In this document: one piece after another, positions 1 through 29,300 of the stretch
Layout: each line of letters begins with the position of its first letter
Position numbering within the stretch: position 1 is the stretch's first letter
NCBI RefSeq assembly: GCF_963662255.1
Contig: NC_085072.1
Location: forward strand, 4,117,001 to 4,181,000
Direction of reading: 5' to 3'
Source of the DNA: Cinclus cinclus
Lineage: Eukaryota > Chordata > Aves > Passeriformes > Cinclidae
Length of the DNA: 64,000 bases
Position numbers and translations under genes: made by a program
The notes under the pieces: generated by a model
Told to the model about the DNA's origin: nothing
The model's database searches: none
What the model saw: the letters and a program-made list of their open reading frames with translations, nothing else

Positions 1-1747
1 TGAGCAGTGCAGATAAGGAGACATCCCTGGGACTGTCCTTCTGTCTGTTAGCACCTTGTCCCAGCCCCAGCTGCTTTTTTCCAGACTGGAATTAGGCTGG
101 TGCACAGAGGGGCAATGCGAAGCAGACAGCTGAGACTTGTTCCCAACCTGGAAACAATAAATCTCTGCCAAGCTCCAATAGATGAGGGCCACAAAAGGGA
201 GGTGACCTGATGATTATAATAGCAGGGTCGTGCATCGTTCTACAGGGCTGGTAATTAATTTTCAAGAGCGTGACGAGGCTCAGTGGCCCCCTCGGAGGAG
301 AGACGTAGTTCTTCCCCAGCGGCAGATGAGTCGGGATTAGAATCAATTCCCAGCACACCACTGGTCCTGCCTTTTGGCAGGAGTTAATCAAAACCACTCC
401 CAGCACACCTGTGGGGAGCTGGGGATGGAGAACCTCTAAATCTTGTGGGTGCTGGAAGCAGCACCCACACCTTGCCGTGGTTTTGGGCTGGGTGAGCCCA
501 GCCAGGAGCAGGGATGGTCCCTCCACGTGGGATGCTTGTGGCAAACGTCTGCTGGGTGCTGGGGCTGGTCTCAGGGGTAACACAGGCAGCACCATCAGGA
601 ATTCCATCAGATCAGCCTTCAGCTTCCTGCCAGCCCTCCCATGCAAGAACAGGAGCCAGGAACTGTCTGGTTTTGGTTTGGTTTTTGGGGTGGAATAAAA
701 CAAGCCAAGCTGGCATTTCTTGGGCATGCTGGGCTCTACCCAAACCTGAGGAAAACAGCCCTAAACTGGGCATTTGCATCAGCCCTGCAAATGCAGGAGC
801 TTGTGGATCTGCAGGGGCAGGAGATTTGCTTCAGCAGGCGTTAGTTCCCTGCTCTATCAGCCAAGCAATCACACGGGAGATGGTTTATTTGCTGACAAAT
901 TCCAATGATTTAAAGACAGCTCCTAGGACATTTGCCACGTTGTAGTTTCAGCTGCTTCCACTGACACCTTAGCCTTGAAATATCACCTGTTTAAAAGCTA
1001 CATCACGGTGGAGATGAGGAGATCAACACTCCCAGGGCCTGCTCATGCATCTCCTGGTGCCGAGGGTTCAGCGATGCTCTGGGAAGGATGAGGAGCTCTT
1101 GACTACGCAAGGCCATGGCCGTGAGCCAGTTTTCTGGCTTGCCCTTGCTGCTTGCCCAGCTCCCACCCATCCAGATCACCTGAAGAGCTGAGCCTTTGGG
1201 GAATGCCCGCAAGGACAGGGATGTGGAAGCACCATCCTGCTCATCCTCAGTGGTGAAAGCAGGGGGAAAAACAAAACCTTCACGATCCAACTTCGCAGGC
1301 ACAGCCAGGTCCCTCTGTCTGATGGCACACGATGGCTTCAAAAGACATCCCTCCCAAGGGGACAAAGGTATGTGCCAATGTCCCCAAGTCCTGCCACGTC
1401 GCAGCCCGCGAGCCACGGTGCCATCATCTGTCTTCAGCCAGTGCCAGGCAGGCAGTAAATCTCTCCCGTCTCTCAGTAAACATGTCACCTCCCCGAGCCT
1501 CCAACCATCACCTGACAGCAGCGCTGTCAGCAAGACAGATCCCCGGCTGCCTTGTTTACTGCACTCGTCCCTAAAGCCTCTTTTGGCTGGAAATGACTCA
1601 AAATGCACAGTGGGGCTTGAGGAAGGAGTTGGGAGCCTGGAATTGAGCTCTGACAGGATCCCCACCAGGCAAAAAGCTCCATGCTCACAACCAGAACCGC
1701 ACCCCCCATGAGCCCTCACCCTCCCACAGCAGCCCCCCAGCTCTTAC
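1..1747 (-). other. GRM4 intron (partial, runs off left edge)
   Basis: No exon-like conserved peptide was found on either strand. AT-rich motifs (TAATTAATTT near 250) stand out in otherwise GC-rich unique sequence. The open frames show no recognisable protein. Confidence 0.75.
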
Positions 1748-19569
<17,822 letters not shown>

Positions 19570-19756
19570 CGCCAACGCCGTGCTGGGGCAGAGCTTGGGC
19601 CGGGAACGCGGCGCTCAGGGGGCCGGGCTGGGCCGGGAGGGTGGCATGGCTCCAGAGGGATCCTGCTCCGGCACCGTCAGCGGCTCCCGACGGTGCTGCT
19701 GGCCCCGGGGGAGCAGCGGGAGGTTGGGATGCAGGAGGGTGCCGGGGTCTGCATGG
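19570..19756 (-). other. GRM4: GRM4 5'UTR part of the first coding exon (inferred)
   Basis: A pyrimidine-rich tract ending in TAG (minus strand, acceptor at 19757-19759) lies 187 nt upstream of the ATG. It is the best acceptor for joining an upstream non-coding exon. No cDNA is available here, so the boundary is an inference; a nearer, weaker CAG about 12 bases before the ATG is possible. Confidence 0.45.
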
Positions 19757-22284
19757 CTACACCAGGGAGGAGAGACAGCAGCAGAGACAAAAGGCCACAC
19801 AAAGCTTCGGGTGTGTCCTCTGGAGACCTTGGAGGGACAGGGGAAAAGGGGAGAGAGAAAATTAGGAAGGAGCAGGAAGAGGACATCGGCTATTCTGGCT
19901 TTCGTCAGGGAGATGGGGGAAATTAGCACTGGGGATTATTGCAAAAAATACATTTGGGCTTCACTAGATCTTTGATTCACGCCAGGGGTTTTGGCCTAGC
20001 CCAAATGGCATCCAGGTAGAGGAGCTGGTCAGGGCCTCAGGGTCACTGTGCCCCACAGAGCAGGACCAACTCGGAGGAGGCCCTGAGAACCTGTCCCTTC
20101 TTAAGGGACTTGCGAGGGTGGGACAAGTCCCAAGACAGTGCTCAGAGGAGGGCAAACCCCACACACATCCCCTGGACCCTACCTATCCTAAAACACCCCT
20201 ACTTTTTCCCAACAGGTTTTTCAGTCACCTTCCACAAGCCCACTTGTCTTGAGCCCCACAAATTGAGATCTGCATCCTCAGCTAGAGCCAGGCACTGCCA
20301 AAACCTGGCATTCCAGCTCCAAGTCACAACCCAAAGCACTGCACTCCTGCCGCTCTCCCTTCAGCTACTGATTCCTGAACCAGCAGCTGCTTCCGTTATC
20401 GACAGCTTCCAGCAGCAGATATCGACAGCACCTGAGCTGCCCCCAGCCCAGCAGACAGCCCCTGCCTCAGTTTCCCCCCAGGCAGGTTCCCCCTCATGCC
20501 CATCCCCACTGTCTCCCAGCAGCTACTGATGGATGCTGAGAGCAGCACATGATTAATGCAGGCACCAAAAGCAGCACGGAGCTGAGCAGGCAAATGTATT
20601 CCCCAGGCAGGACGGGCAGTAACAGTGAGACCAAGGAAACAGCTTCAATTAATCTCAGCTCAAGCCCAGAGCCGGCACCCAAGCCCATGGCTGCCGGACA
20701 GAACCTCACTGGCCCCGAGGGTGCTCCTGCTCCGAAGCCATCCCAGCCAGGAGGACCCTGGCTTCAACTCACCTCCATAAATTATACACCTCCCCTCCGC
20801 AGTGCTTGAAGGCCCGTCTCCAAAGCGATTCTGACAGCCGGGGCTTTTAAGGAACCAGAATTAACCCGGTGCCCAGCTCTGTGCTTCCAGAGGCAGGAGA
20901 CTGGGAATGCTGCAGCAAATCCCCTGCCCCAGCTGACAGGAGAGCCCCTGGGAGTGCGGCCCCGCTGACATGGGGATCAGGGACAGGGTGATCCCTGATC
21001 AACCTGCATGGTCCTGTCCCTTCTGCAAGGACCACCCCATGCATCACCAGTGGGCACAGAGCAGGGGAATGTGATTCTGGCACGGCCTGGGAGCGGGTCA
21101 GGCTCTGCCAGTGCAGGGGAGGAGGAGGATGGGGAGATGAAGGGATGCTCAGACACAACAGCCGCTTTCACAGCCCCACACCAGCCAAAAGCAGGTCACC
21201 TCTCCCACCCTCATCCCTGGAGCTGCAACACTTCTGCCCATCAAAGGTGGGATGCTCACACCATGGACCCGCTCCCAGGAAAGCCCTCAGAGCCCACGGC
21301 AGCTCCCACAGAGCTGGCAGTGCCCCCAGAGCCCACTGCTTTTCCCTTTCTTCTTTTAAGCTTTTTCCCTCTCTGTTCTCTCCCCTTTGTGGCTCCTTTG
21401 ATCTTATAATCTGAACGAACTGAAGGTAAAAATATCACGGCAGGCAAGAAGAAAGCACAAATAATGGGGAGAGGAGGAGGGAACTGGTTCGGAACCCTCA
21501 CAGAATCATCAGGGGAGATGGAGCCGGAGTTACCCGATGAGCCCCTACTGCAAACAGCCCAGGAAGGTGTGACAGATGAGCACCCTCTCCCCTCCACCTG
21601 CCCCCGGCACCCCCTCAGCCACACACAAGTCACTGCTTCCACACAGCCCAGACCTCGGTTCCACCATGCTTGAGCCTCCCCAAAGCAGCTGTTCCACCAG
21701 GGGCACATCTGGAGGGACATGCACATCTGGAAGACACCTGCCTACAGCAGGTGCTCATGGAGCAGGGAACACCCTTATCCACACGCTCCGGGCAGCAAGG
21801 GGCCACAGCCACCCTCCTGCCGCACCTGCACAGCTCCACAGGGGCACCCCAAGGGTGGGAATAACAGGGTGGGCTCATCACTCATCGTGCTTACCCCAGC
21901 CCCAAAGGAAGGAGCAATTCTGCTTTCTCCTACTTGCAGCAGCACAGCACCGGTGAGGACGGAGCCTTCCCATCGCCCACACCCCAGCTATGCCCCAGCA
22001 CAAGCACCAACCAAAGCGAGCTCTCCAGAGCCCGGCCGTGGGTCATCCCCTGCCCGAGCCAGGGTGGGCTGAGCAGCACCAGGGCAGAGGGAGCCGGTGC
22101 TGGGTGCTGCTGCCCCAGGACAGGCAGAGCCCTGCAGATCCCGGCACCCCGGACATGGGGCCGGGCAGCACGGTGGCATCCTGCCCCCCTCTAGTGGTGG
22201 CCACAGGGCCATCGGCATCGCCAGCCACGGAGGGCCCTGGAAGGAACAGGAGAGGGCTCGGAGCGCCGGACAGGTGAGCCCCAC

Positions 22285-22390
22285 TTGGGGCGACCTGTTC
22301 TAGTGGAAGGTGTTCCCTGCCCGTTTCAAGGGCTGGAACTGCAGGAGCATTAAGGTCCCTTCCAACCCGAACCATTCTGTGATTCCATGA
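22285..22390 (+). mobile_element. CR1 LINE 3' end (truncated)
   Basis: The order GACCTGTTCTAGTGGAAGG, CCCTGCCCGTTTCAAGG, GGTCCCTTCCAACCCGAACC and ATTCTGTGATTCCATGA follows the well-known avian CR1 3' region. About 106 bases remain, with no coding capacity. Confidence 0.85.
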
Positions 22391-23555
22391 AATCGAGCTC
22401 TGATTAAAAATTCCCCCACATCACAGAGATCTTCTGCTGCAAAACCCTCTCCAGTGCCCAGAGGAGCAACTGGCCACCCCAGGCATCACCTCTGTGGTCC
22501 TTCCTGCAGCTCCTCCTGCATGTCCCCCCAAGCACTGCCCGGGCTGGGCTGTGGTGGAACACTCCAGACAGACCCTTCTCCGAGCAGACCCCACTCCCCA
22601 GAGCTCTGCCTGCAGCAGATCTGTCATCTCCCAGTTCAGAGCCAGGGCATTTTCTGGGGCTTGTTAAACCTGGCAGAGGCTGAGCTGGTTACACAGCCCA
22701 GGAAATGCAGCAATAATTCACCAAGAGCACCCAGCACTCACCTGCACATCCCCATGCCCAGCTCCACCAGCACCAGAAACTCCAGCCCAGCCCTGGCACT
22801 GGAAGGGCTGTGCCAGCTTAAGCCACACTGGTTCCTACCAGCTCCACAGCATCTTTTTGAAAATCAAGGCTATTTCTTTCCCCACCTGCTCTTCCTCAAG
22901 CAAGCAGGGCCAGTCAGCAGGCAGCACAATATCCCAATTAGTGTACACTCACTCTTCCCGCTTGCAAGCAGCTACAGGGTACTTTGCTTGGCTCCCGGTC
23001 TTTTTAATTGCAAAAGCTCCATGAAGTAGAGCAGAATTGAGATGTGGACAGAGGGAAGGGACGCCAGGTTAAGTTGTCTCTCGACAGGTAAAACCTTAAG
23101 TATTCAGGTCTGGTACCCCGGTGTTCGCTCGGAGAAGCAAGGCCACGGCTCAGCAGGCAGCCGTGAGCAGAGACCCTGGATTGTGCCATCCAAACTCCCC
23201 CAGTGAGCCCCAAAATGCAGCCCCTCGATCAATGCATGAACCAATATCACACCGCTCGCACAAACCTGAGCCCATCACCAAAGTGTCCTCTCCACAACTA
23301 GGTCCTGCCAGCACCCAGCTCAGAGCCCCACAGTGGGGAAAAGCTGGGTACAACCACCCACCTCAGTGCTCCAGAGCATCTCCTGATGTCCAAACAAAAG
23401 TGCTCCGGTAGGGTGCAGATGAGATCCAGCGAATATTTATCACACCATATTTATATACATGTCCTTAACTGCAGCAGGCCCTCTCCTTCCACCTCCCTCC
23501 CGCTGCCAAGCAGGTCAGGGCTAATCCCTCACTTTGAAGGATGGGATGGCGCGGC

Positions 23556-23580
23556 GGGGGGGGGGCGGGGGGGGGGGGGG
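23556..23580 (+). repeat. Poly-G run
   Basis: Twenty-five bases containing almost only G, interrupted once by C. It can form a G-quadruplex and is prone to sequencing and length errors. It lies 53 bases from the candidate 5' exon of GRM4. Confidence 0.9.
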
Positions 23581-23632
23581 AAGGCGAGCAGGATCCAGCC
23601 CCAGAGCAAGCGGAGAGAGAACAGAGGCTCAC

Positions 23633-23693
23633 CTTGCGGGCAGACGGCGCGAGGTCTCCGCCGGCAGCCGGCGCAGAGCTGCAGCAGGAGCAG
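23633..23693 (-). other. GRM4: Candidate GRM4 non-coding 5' exon
   Basis: On the minus strand a strong acceptor (TCCCTTCCAG) and a strong donor (AAG then GTGAGCC) bracket 61 GC-rich bases. The position between the CpG-rich promoter and the first coding exon suits an alternative 5'UTR exon. It rests on splice-site appearance alone. Confidence 0.3.
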
Positions 23694-24829
23694 CTGGAAG
23701 GGAGGGAAGGAGCTGCCGCTCGTCCCCGCTCCTGCCACGTGCAGCAGAATCCCACAATTAATTTTTTATCGCCATCTGCAATTTGGGACGGTGCTGGCTC
23801 CGAGCGAGAGCGCGGCCTGACTGCCGGTGCCCGGCAGTGCCCGTGGCAGCACGCGGTGTCCCCGCTCCCCATCACACCTACGCCCCGACACTGCGGTCTG
23901 GCAGTGCCAGCCCCTGCCCACACCCCCTCGGTGGTGACTCCAGAGGTCCCAATCCTGAGCCGGGCTCGGTGCGGGGCCATCCAGGGAACTGCTGGGAGGA
24001 AAACCCTCCCTGAGACCCAGCGACCGGGAGGAAGAGCCGGTGCCCGCAGCGGGCACAAAGCTGGAAAGGGCGGCGGGCGCGGGTTCACGTATGTTATAAT
24101 TAGGACCTGCCACTTCTTGAAGCCGTTGCCTTTCTGGGAAGAGCTGGAAGGGGGTGGCTGAGCTGACAAATCCATCCTCCTTCCTGCCTGATGCCAAAGT
24201 TGAAGCATGTGATGCTCTTTTTTGGGGAGCTGTTAGGCTCCTCCACAGGGCGATGCTGGCCCCTGGCATGTGGGGCCAGGCCATGGCTCCACTCAAGCTT
24301 GGATTCCCACAGGAAAATCGCCTTGGTGCTGCTCCGACACGCCAGGGTGTAGCTCAGCACCCCTAACCCAGTGCCTGATGCTGTCCTCAGAAGGGCTTTG
24401 CCCGTAGCCCACCAACCTCGGGCAGCTGGAGCCACTGCTGCCCACGGGGACCCTCTTCCATCTCAGAGAGGGATCGCCCTCACCGGGGCCCCCAGCACTG
24501 CCCCTCCAGCTCGGCCAGGCTGCCCAAAATCAGACGGGATCTCGGCACATCCCGTCGAACCAAACCTCCCAGCGCAAAGGTGGCAGGTCACAGAGAAAAG
24601 GGTCTTGTCCCAGCTCTCCCCCCGCCAGAGCCTTGCCCAGAACATCTCCTGGCACTTCCCCGCTGCCCGGTGAGGATAAACGTCGCTTACAGGGCGCGAA
24701 GGCAGGGAAGGAAACGAGCTTTTTCTTTTGGCAGTTCTCATGGTGTTTTCCCGAGCTCCTCGCTGCATTCAACAGATCAGCTCTGCTCCTTCCCTTCATC
24801 CTTCCGTCCCTCCCCGAGCCCTGCCCGGG

Positions 24830-26350
24830 GCACACGGCCACTGCCGGCGGTGACCGCCAGCCTTGCTTCGTGCCACCCCCGCCGAGCCCCGAGCCACAGG
24901 TCACCTGCAGCGCGATGGCGATGGCAAAGGCAGTGACTCACCCGCAGCCTCTCCGTCGCAGCCGCCGCCGAAGGCAGCGGGCATCCCCCAGCGCCGGAGC
25001 AGCCCACGGAAAATCACCCGGCTGGCAGAGCACGGCAAACTCATCACACCGAGGGGAGGAGGAGGAGGAGAGGAGGGCTGGCGGGGCTGCACCCGGGCAG
25101 GCAGTGGGAGAGTTCTCCGGTTTTTTCTCACGGCTGCCAACTTCCCCAGCGGCTCCCGACGCCTCAGATCCTCTCGCCCGGAGAGCGCCAAGGAGCGGGA
25201 GAACGCTCAGAGAGGAAAACGACCCCGTGCTGGAGCGGGGCTCTGCCCGGCCCAGGGCTGCCTCCGAAGGGTCGCTCCAGCGACGGGGAAGGGTCGTACT
25301 CCCCACAGCCCCTCCGAGCTGGCAGGGGAAGCGCCTTCAGCCCTTCGCCGCTCTCCTGTCCCCCCTGCTCTGCCCTGCGGCGGCTCTGCGGGCGCTGCCC
25401 GCTGCGGCGAGGCGAGGGCAGCCCCCGCCAGCGGCTCGGCCACGGTCACGGCCACCCTCCCCTGCCCGCTGCCTCCTGCCCCAAGCCCTGCCAGCCCCCT
25501 CCGTCCGGAGGAGCCCCCCAGATCCTCTCCCGGAGCCCTCGCCGGGCAGCGGGCACCTCTGGGGACTAAGGTGGCAGGTTGGGGACCTGCAAGGGGTGCC
25601 CTCCGTGCCCCGGGAGGAGAGGAGCAGCGGGGCGAGGAGGGGGCAGCGCTCCGCAGTCCCCAACAATGAATAATGCGATGAGTGGGAGAGGGGGGAGCGC
25701 TGGGGGTTCCGGGCTGCAGCCCCCGCTGTCGCAGCCCCCCCAACCCAAAAATAAGAAGGAAAGGCGGAAAATTCGCCGGAGCGTTGTGGAGGGGGGTGAG
25801 AGGCGAGGCTGTAGGGAGGGGGAGCGGGGGGCACTCCGGCCCCGGAGGAAGGTGCGGGGGCACCGGGCGTCCCGGGGATGCTCCCCCCGCGCCGCCCGCA
25901 CTTACCCGCGGGCAGTGCCAAGTTGGCGGCGCCGCTGGCCCCGTCTCCGCCCGGTGCCCGGTGCCGCGATCCGCCCCCGGCCCGGGGGCGCGGGCAGCCC
26001 GGGGGGGCCCTGCGGCGTGCGGCGGGGGCGGCCCCGGCCCCCCCAGCCCCGGCCCGGCCCGGGAGCCGAGCGAGCCGCAGCCGGGCGGGACCCGCCGCGC
26101 TCCGCGCACCGCAGCCGCGGCGAGGAGGAGGAGGAGGAGGAAGAGGTGGAGAAGGGGGAGGAGGAGGGGGAAAAGGAGGAGGAGGAGAGCCGGGGCCGGG
26201 GAAGTTTTGCATGAAGAGGAGCTGGGAAGCCCGCCGCCGGCTTTGCCAGCCTCTTAAAGCACTAGCGCAGAGCGGGGACCCCCGCCCCGGCGGACCCCCG
26301 GCTCCTGGCGGAAGGGTCTCCCCGCTAGGCTGCTGAGGGTCTCCGGCTCC
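24830..26350. promoter_or_regulatory. GRM4: CpG-rich promoter region of GRM4
   Basis: About 1.5 kb of very GC- and CpG-dense sequence with GGCGG/CCGCC runs and purine runs (GAG repeats near 26,120-26,190). It surrounds the donor at 25906. The long open frames here on both strands are typical of stop-poor GC-rich DNA, not evidence of coding. Confidence 0.6.
25906..26225 (-). other. GRM4: Probable GRM4 non-coding first exon
   Basis: Minus-strand sequence ends at 25906 in CCGCGG followed by GTAAGTG, a near-perfect donor, inside a dense CpG region. A TTTAAG box at about 26,250-26,256 would place transcription start near 26,225. The exon contains an ATG near 26,212, so an upstream ORF is possible. 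Its assignment to GRM4 follows from orientation and from the lack of any other minus-strand gene downstream. Confidence 0.5.
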
Positions 26351-29300
26351 CTGCAGTGACAGCCATCCTCAAATTCCCTTTTCCAGGTGGGAACAGCTCC
26401 CGCAAGCAGCGATGAGGGAGGATGCTCGTCACCCCAAGCCGTTGCCCTTCTCTTCTCCCTCCCACAAGGCGCTGCCAACCCCCCGCCCCCGCGGAGCTCG
26501 GCTCCTGCCTCGCCTGCTTTCCCCATCAATCCCCCCCGCCGGGCCCTGCGGCTCCGAGGAGCCCGTCGTGCTGTGTCGATTCATTAATCCACAGAAAACA
26601 CAGCCCCCTGGTAATGGCCATTGACACATTAACTGCTGCGATCCATCACGGTAATGACACGGTGGTGATTGCTCGGTCACCGGAGCAATTAGGGGCACAC
26701 CCTGGCGCTCACCTGCGGGCATGCGGCGCTGCCAGGGCTCCCAGCCCCTCCTGGGGGGACCCATCCGCGCAAACCAAGCGGGGGTCTGGCTGTAGGGAGG
26801 GGCTCTCTGCCCCCTCCCAGCATCAGAGAACCAAGCACAAACACTCCATTCCAGCCTCACCTTCCCTAAGAGGTGACTTGTGTTGCTCGTTTGTAACAGC
26901 GAAATCCCAGCCCTGGTGAGGGCCAACCGGGGCCCGGGCAGGCTGGTTGCCCTTGGAAAAGGTTCCTTTCCATCCAAATCCTGGTTAGGAGGCTGGAGAG
27001 GAGCCAGTTTTGCAGAAGCACTCGGGATTGCCTAGCTCCAGTGCAATGCCCCGGGCTGGGCCTTTGAGAGAGCTGCAGCCTCCCAGTGAGATCCATGTCC
27101 TGAAAAGCTCCCCAGCCACCCTCCTGCTACTGGAATATTCCCGTGGATCCAGGTGCTCACGGGATGCTGCCCAGAGCACGGCTCCTGCAGAGCGACAAGG
27201 CTGTTGCAGTGTTTCTGTTTACAGCAAGAACAAGAGCGGTTGTGGTGTTTGTTGTTCCTCTGCTTTAGTGGGACAGAGGAGGGGGGCGCAGCCCCACCAC
27301 CCTCCGTGTGTGCAGCCTCAACCTGGGCAGTGCTGATGCCAGGAATTGAAGCAAAAGGAAATCTACACGGTGGTCGGTGAGGGGGGACATAAAGACCAAG
27401 CCCCTAGGAGGACAAGACCCCCTGCCTGCCCCAGGCCAGAGCTGAGGAGACCCCAGACACCACAGGATGAGCCAGGCACAAATCCCTTGGCAAAAGCAGC
27501 TTCTAGAGGCACCCTAAGGTCAAGGTCCCTGCTCCAAATAGGGTGATGTCCTCAGCTCCTGGGGATTTCTAAGACACATGTTTGCCTTCAAGGAGAAACA
27601 AGGGTGCTCTGCTCACAGCCTGCGTCTCAGGTCCCAAAGAATCCCTGGGGGAAGGTGTTTGTGATAAATTATGGAGAATTCTGGATGAAGCACTACCTGA
27701 GCTGCTCTGGCAGCCGGCTCTGCTCATTCAGGAATGCCTCAGTGCTGCCCTGGCTCCAGTGAAAAATCATAACCCAACCCCCCAAAGTCTTGGGAATGTG
27801 AATCCCAGGGACTGCAGGGTGCTCTTCCCACCATGGCTGAGCTGGCAGTGGCTCTCTTCTCCTCTCCAAGCCTCAGGGCTTGCACATCTCCCCTTCTCAC
27901 ACCCCTCTGCCAGCCATCAGCCAGAACCCAAAATACCAGCACAGCACTCGTGTCACCACCGGAATGTCAGAGCCCAATTAACATTTGGAAATCCAGCTGA
28001 GGCACAATGGGAAAGGCCACGGCGTGGTGAGAGGATGGTGGATAGGATGGGAGACACCTCAGCGATTCCAGGGGTGCAGCCCATGTGTGGGGTTACCCCA
28101 AGAGAAGCTCTGCAAACCCCACAAAGGTCGCTGCGAGGGCTCCTCCTGCTCAGTGCCTGGGTCAGAGCTGATCAAATCCTCCAGGAGAGTTCGATGCCAT
28201 CAGCAAATGGACACAGAGAAGGCTGCCAGGATCGATATCCCCTCGGCAGGCACAGAGCCAGAGGAACTGAGCGAGTCGCTGCCTCTCCGGTCCCGAGGGC
28301 AGGGCTGGAACCCAGGCTGGATTCCCAGCTCCGTGCTCATGTTCATCCCGGGTGCCCCAGCACCTCCAGGGTCCCCAGCAGCCTTTCCCTGAACTCCTGG
28401 GCTCACAGCATCCATGCGGGAGGCTCTGGGTGCCCTGAGCCCGCTGATCCCACAGTAGTCCCCAGGCAGGCAGGCACAGCTCCGGGCTTGAAGCTCCAGC
28501 CTCCCTCTGCCCTGGCCCCTGGCCAGCTGGGAAGGTCACCGTGTCCACTGCTGAGGCCACCGAGCGCCACCCAGGAGACACCACTGCTTGCAATTTGATT
28601 TTTTTTTTTTTTTTAATATAGGAAAACTTGAAACCGCATCTTATGGACTGGACATTCCGGCTCAGCTCTGCAAAAGGGTTTTGAATAATTTATGGCCGAG
28701 CCACCACCTCCTCCTTCCTCCTCGTGGGTCACTCCTGTCAAAGAGAGGAAGGCTCAGGAATCACACCCGGCCCTTTTCATCCGGGGGCTGCAATTGCCTT
28801 GGGTGTGGATTCAATTCCCTCCTGGATAGAAGGGTGTGGAAAATAAATCTTTAATTCAAAGTAGAATATTAATAGAACGGTAATTAGCTGTAATACCTAC
28901 ACAATTAAAAACAAGGAGGCCTGGAAAGAGCTATTTTCATGTGTATTTAAAAAAAATCAGTTCACAGGGTGAGGGGTGGGGGTGGCTGGGGATGTTTTTC
29001 TGGTGTCCCAAATATCTGAGGGAGAAACATGGCCGAGAGGAGCAGCAACACAGAGACACGGGCCCTGCCAGAGCTGGTGGAGCAGGAAGAAATAAAAGGA
29101 TGGGTCGGAAGAAAAGAAAAGAGCAGAAGGATTTGAGGAGAAAAAGAAAGAAAGAAGAGCCTTGATGACACTTTTGTCCTGCTCCTTGGGGATTTTGCAG
29201 CAAAGGGAAGATTTTCACTGACGTCAGGCAGAGCTGAGCTGTAGCAAGACGATGGGGATGGGAAAAGTCTCTGTGGAAGTTGGCAGGGAATGAGCGGGGT

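Larger units (their letters stand above)
19757..25905 (-). other. GRM4 5' intronic region
   Basis: It runs from the promoter to the first coding exon. It contains the candidate exon 23633-23693, a CR1 end at 22285-22390 and the poly-G run at 23556-23580. Nothing else was recognised. Confidence 0.55.

Noticed and set aside
19573..19575. GRM4 start at 19575
   Set aside because: The codon there is TTG. The ATG at 19569 gives exact family residue numbering.
24633..26212. Long open frames on both strands in the GRM4 CpG region
   Set aside because: GC-rich DNA lacks stops by composition; the peptides are Pro/Arg/Gly-rich with no domain.
27582..28598. 338-codon plus-strand open frame
   Set aside because: No recognisable domain, no splice or promoter context, low-complexity composition.
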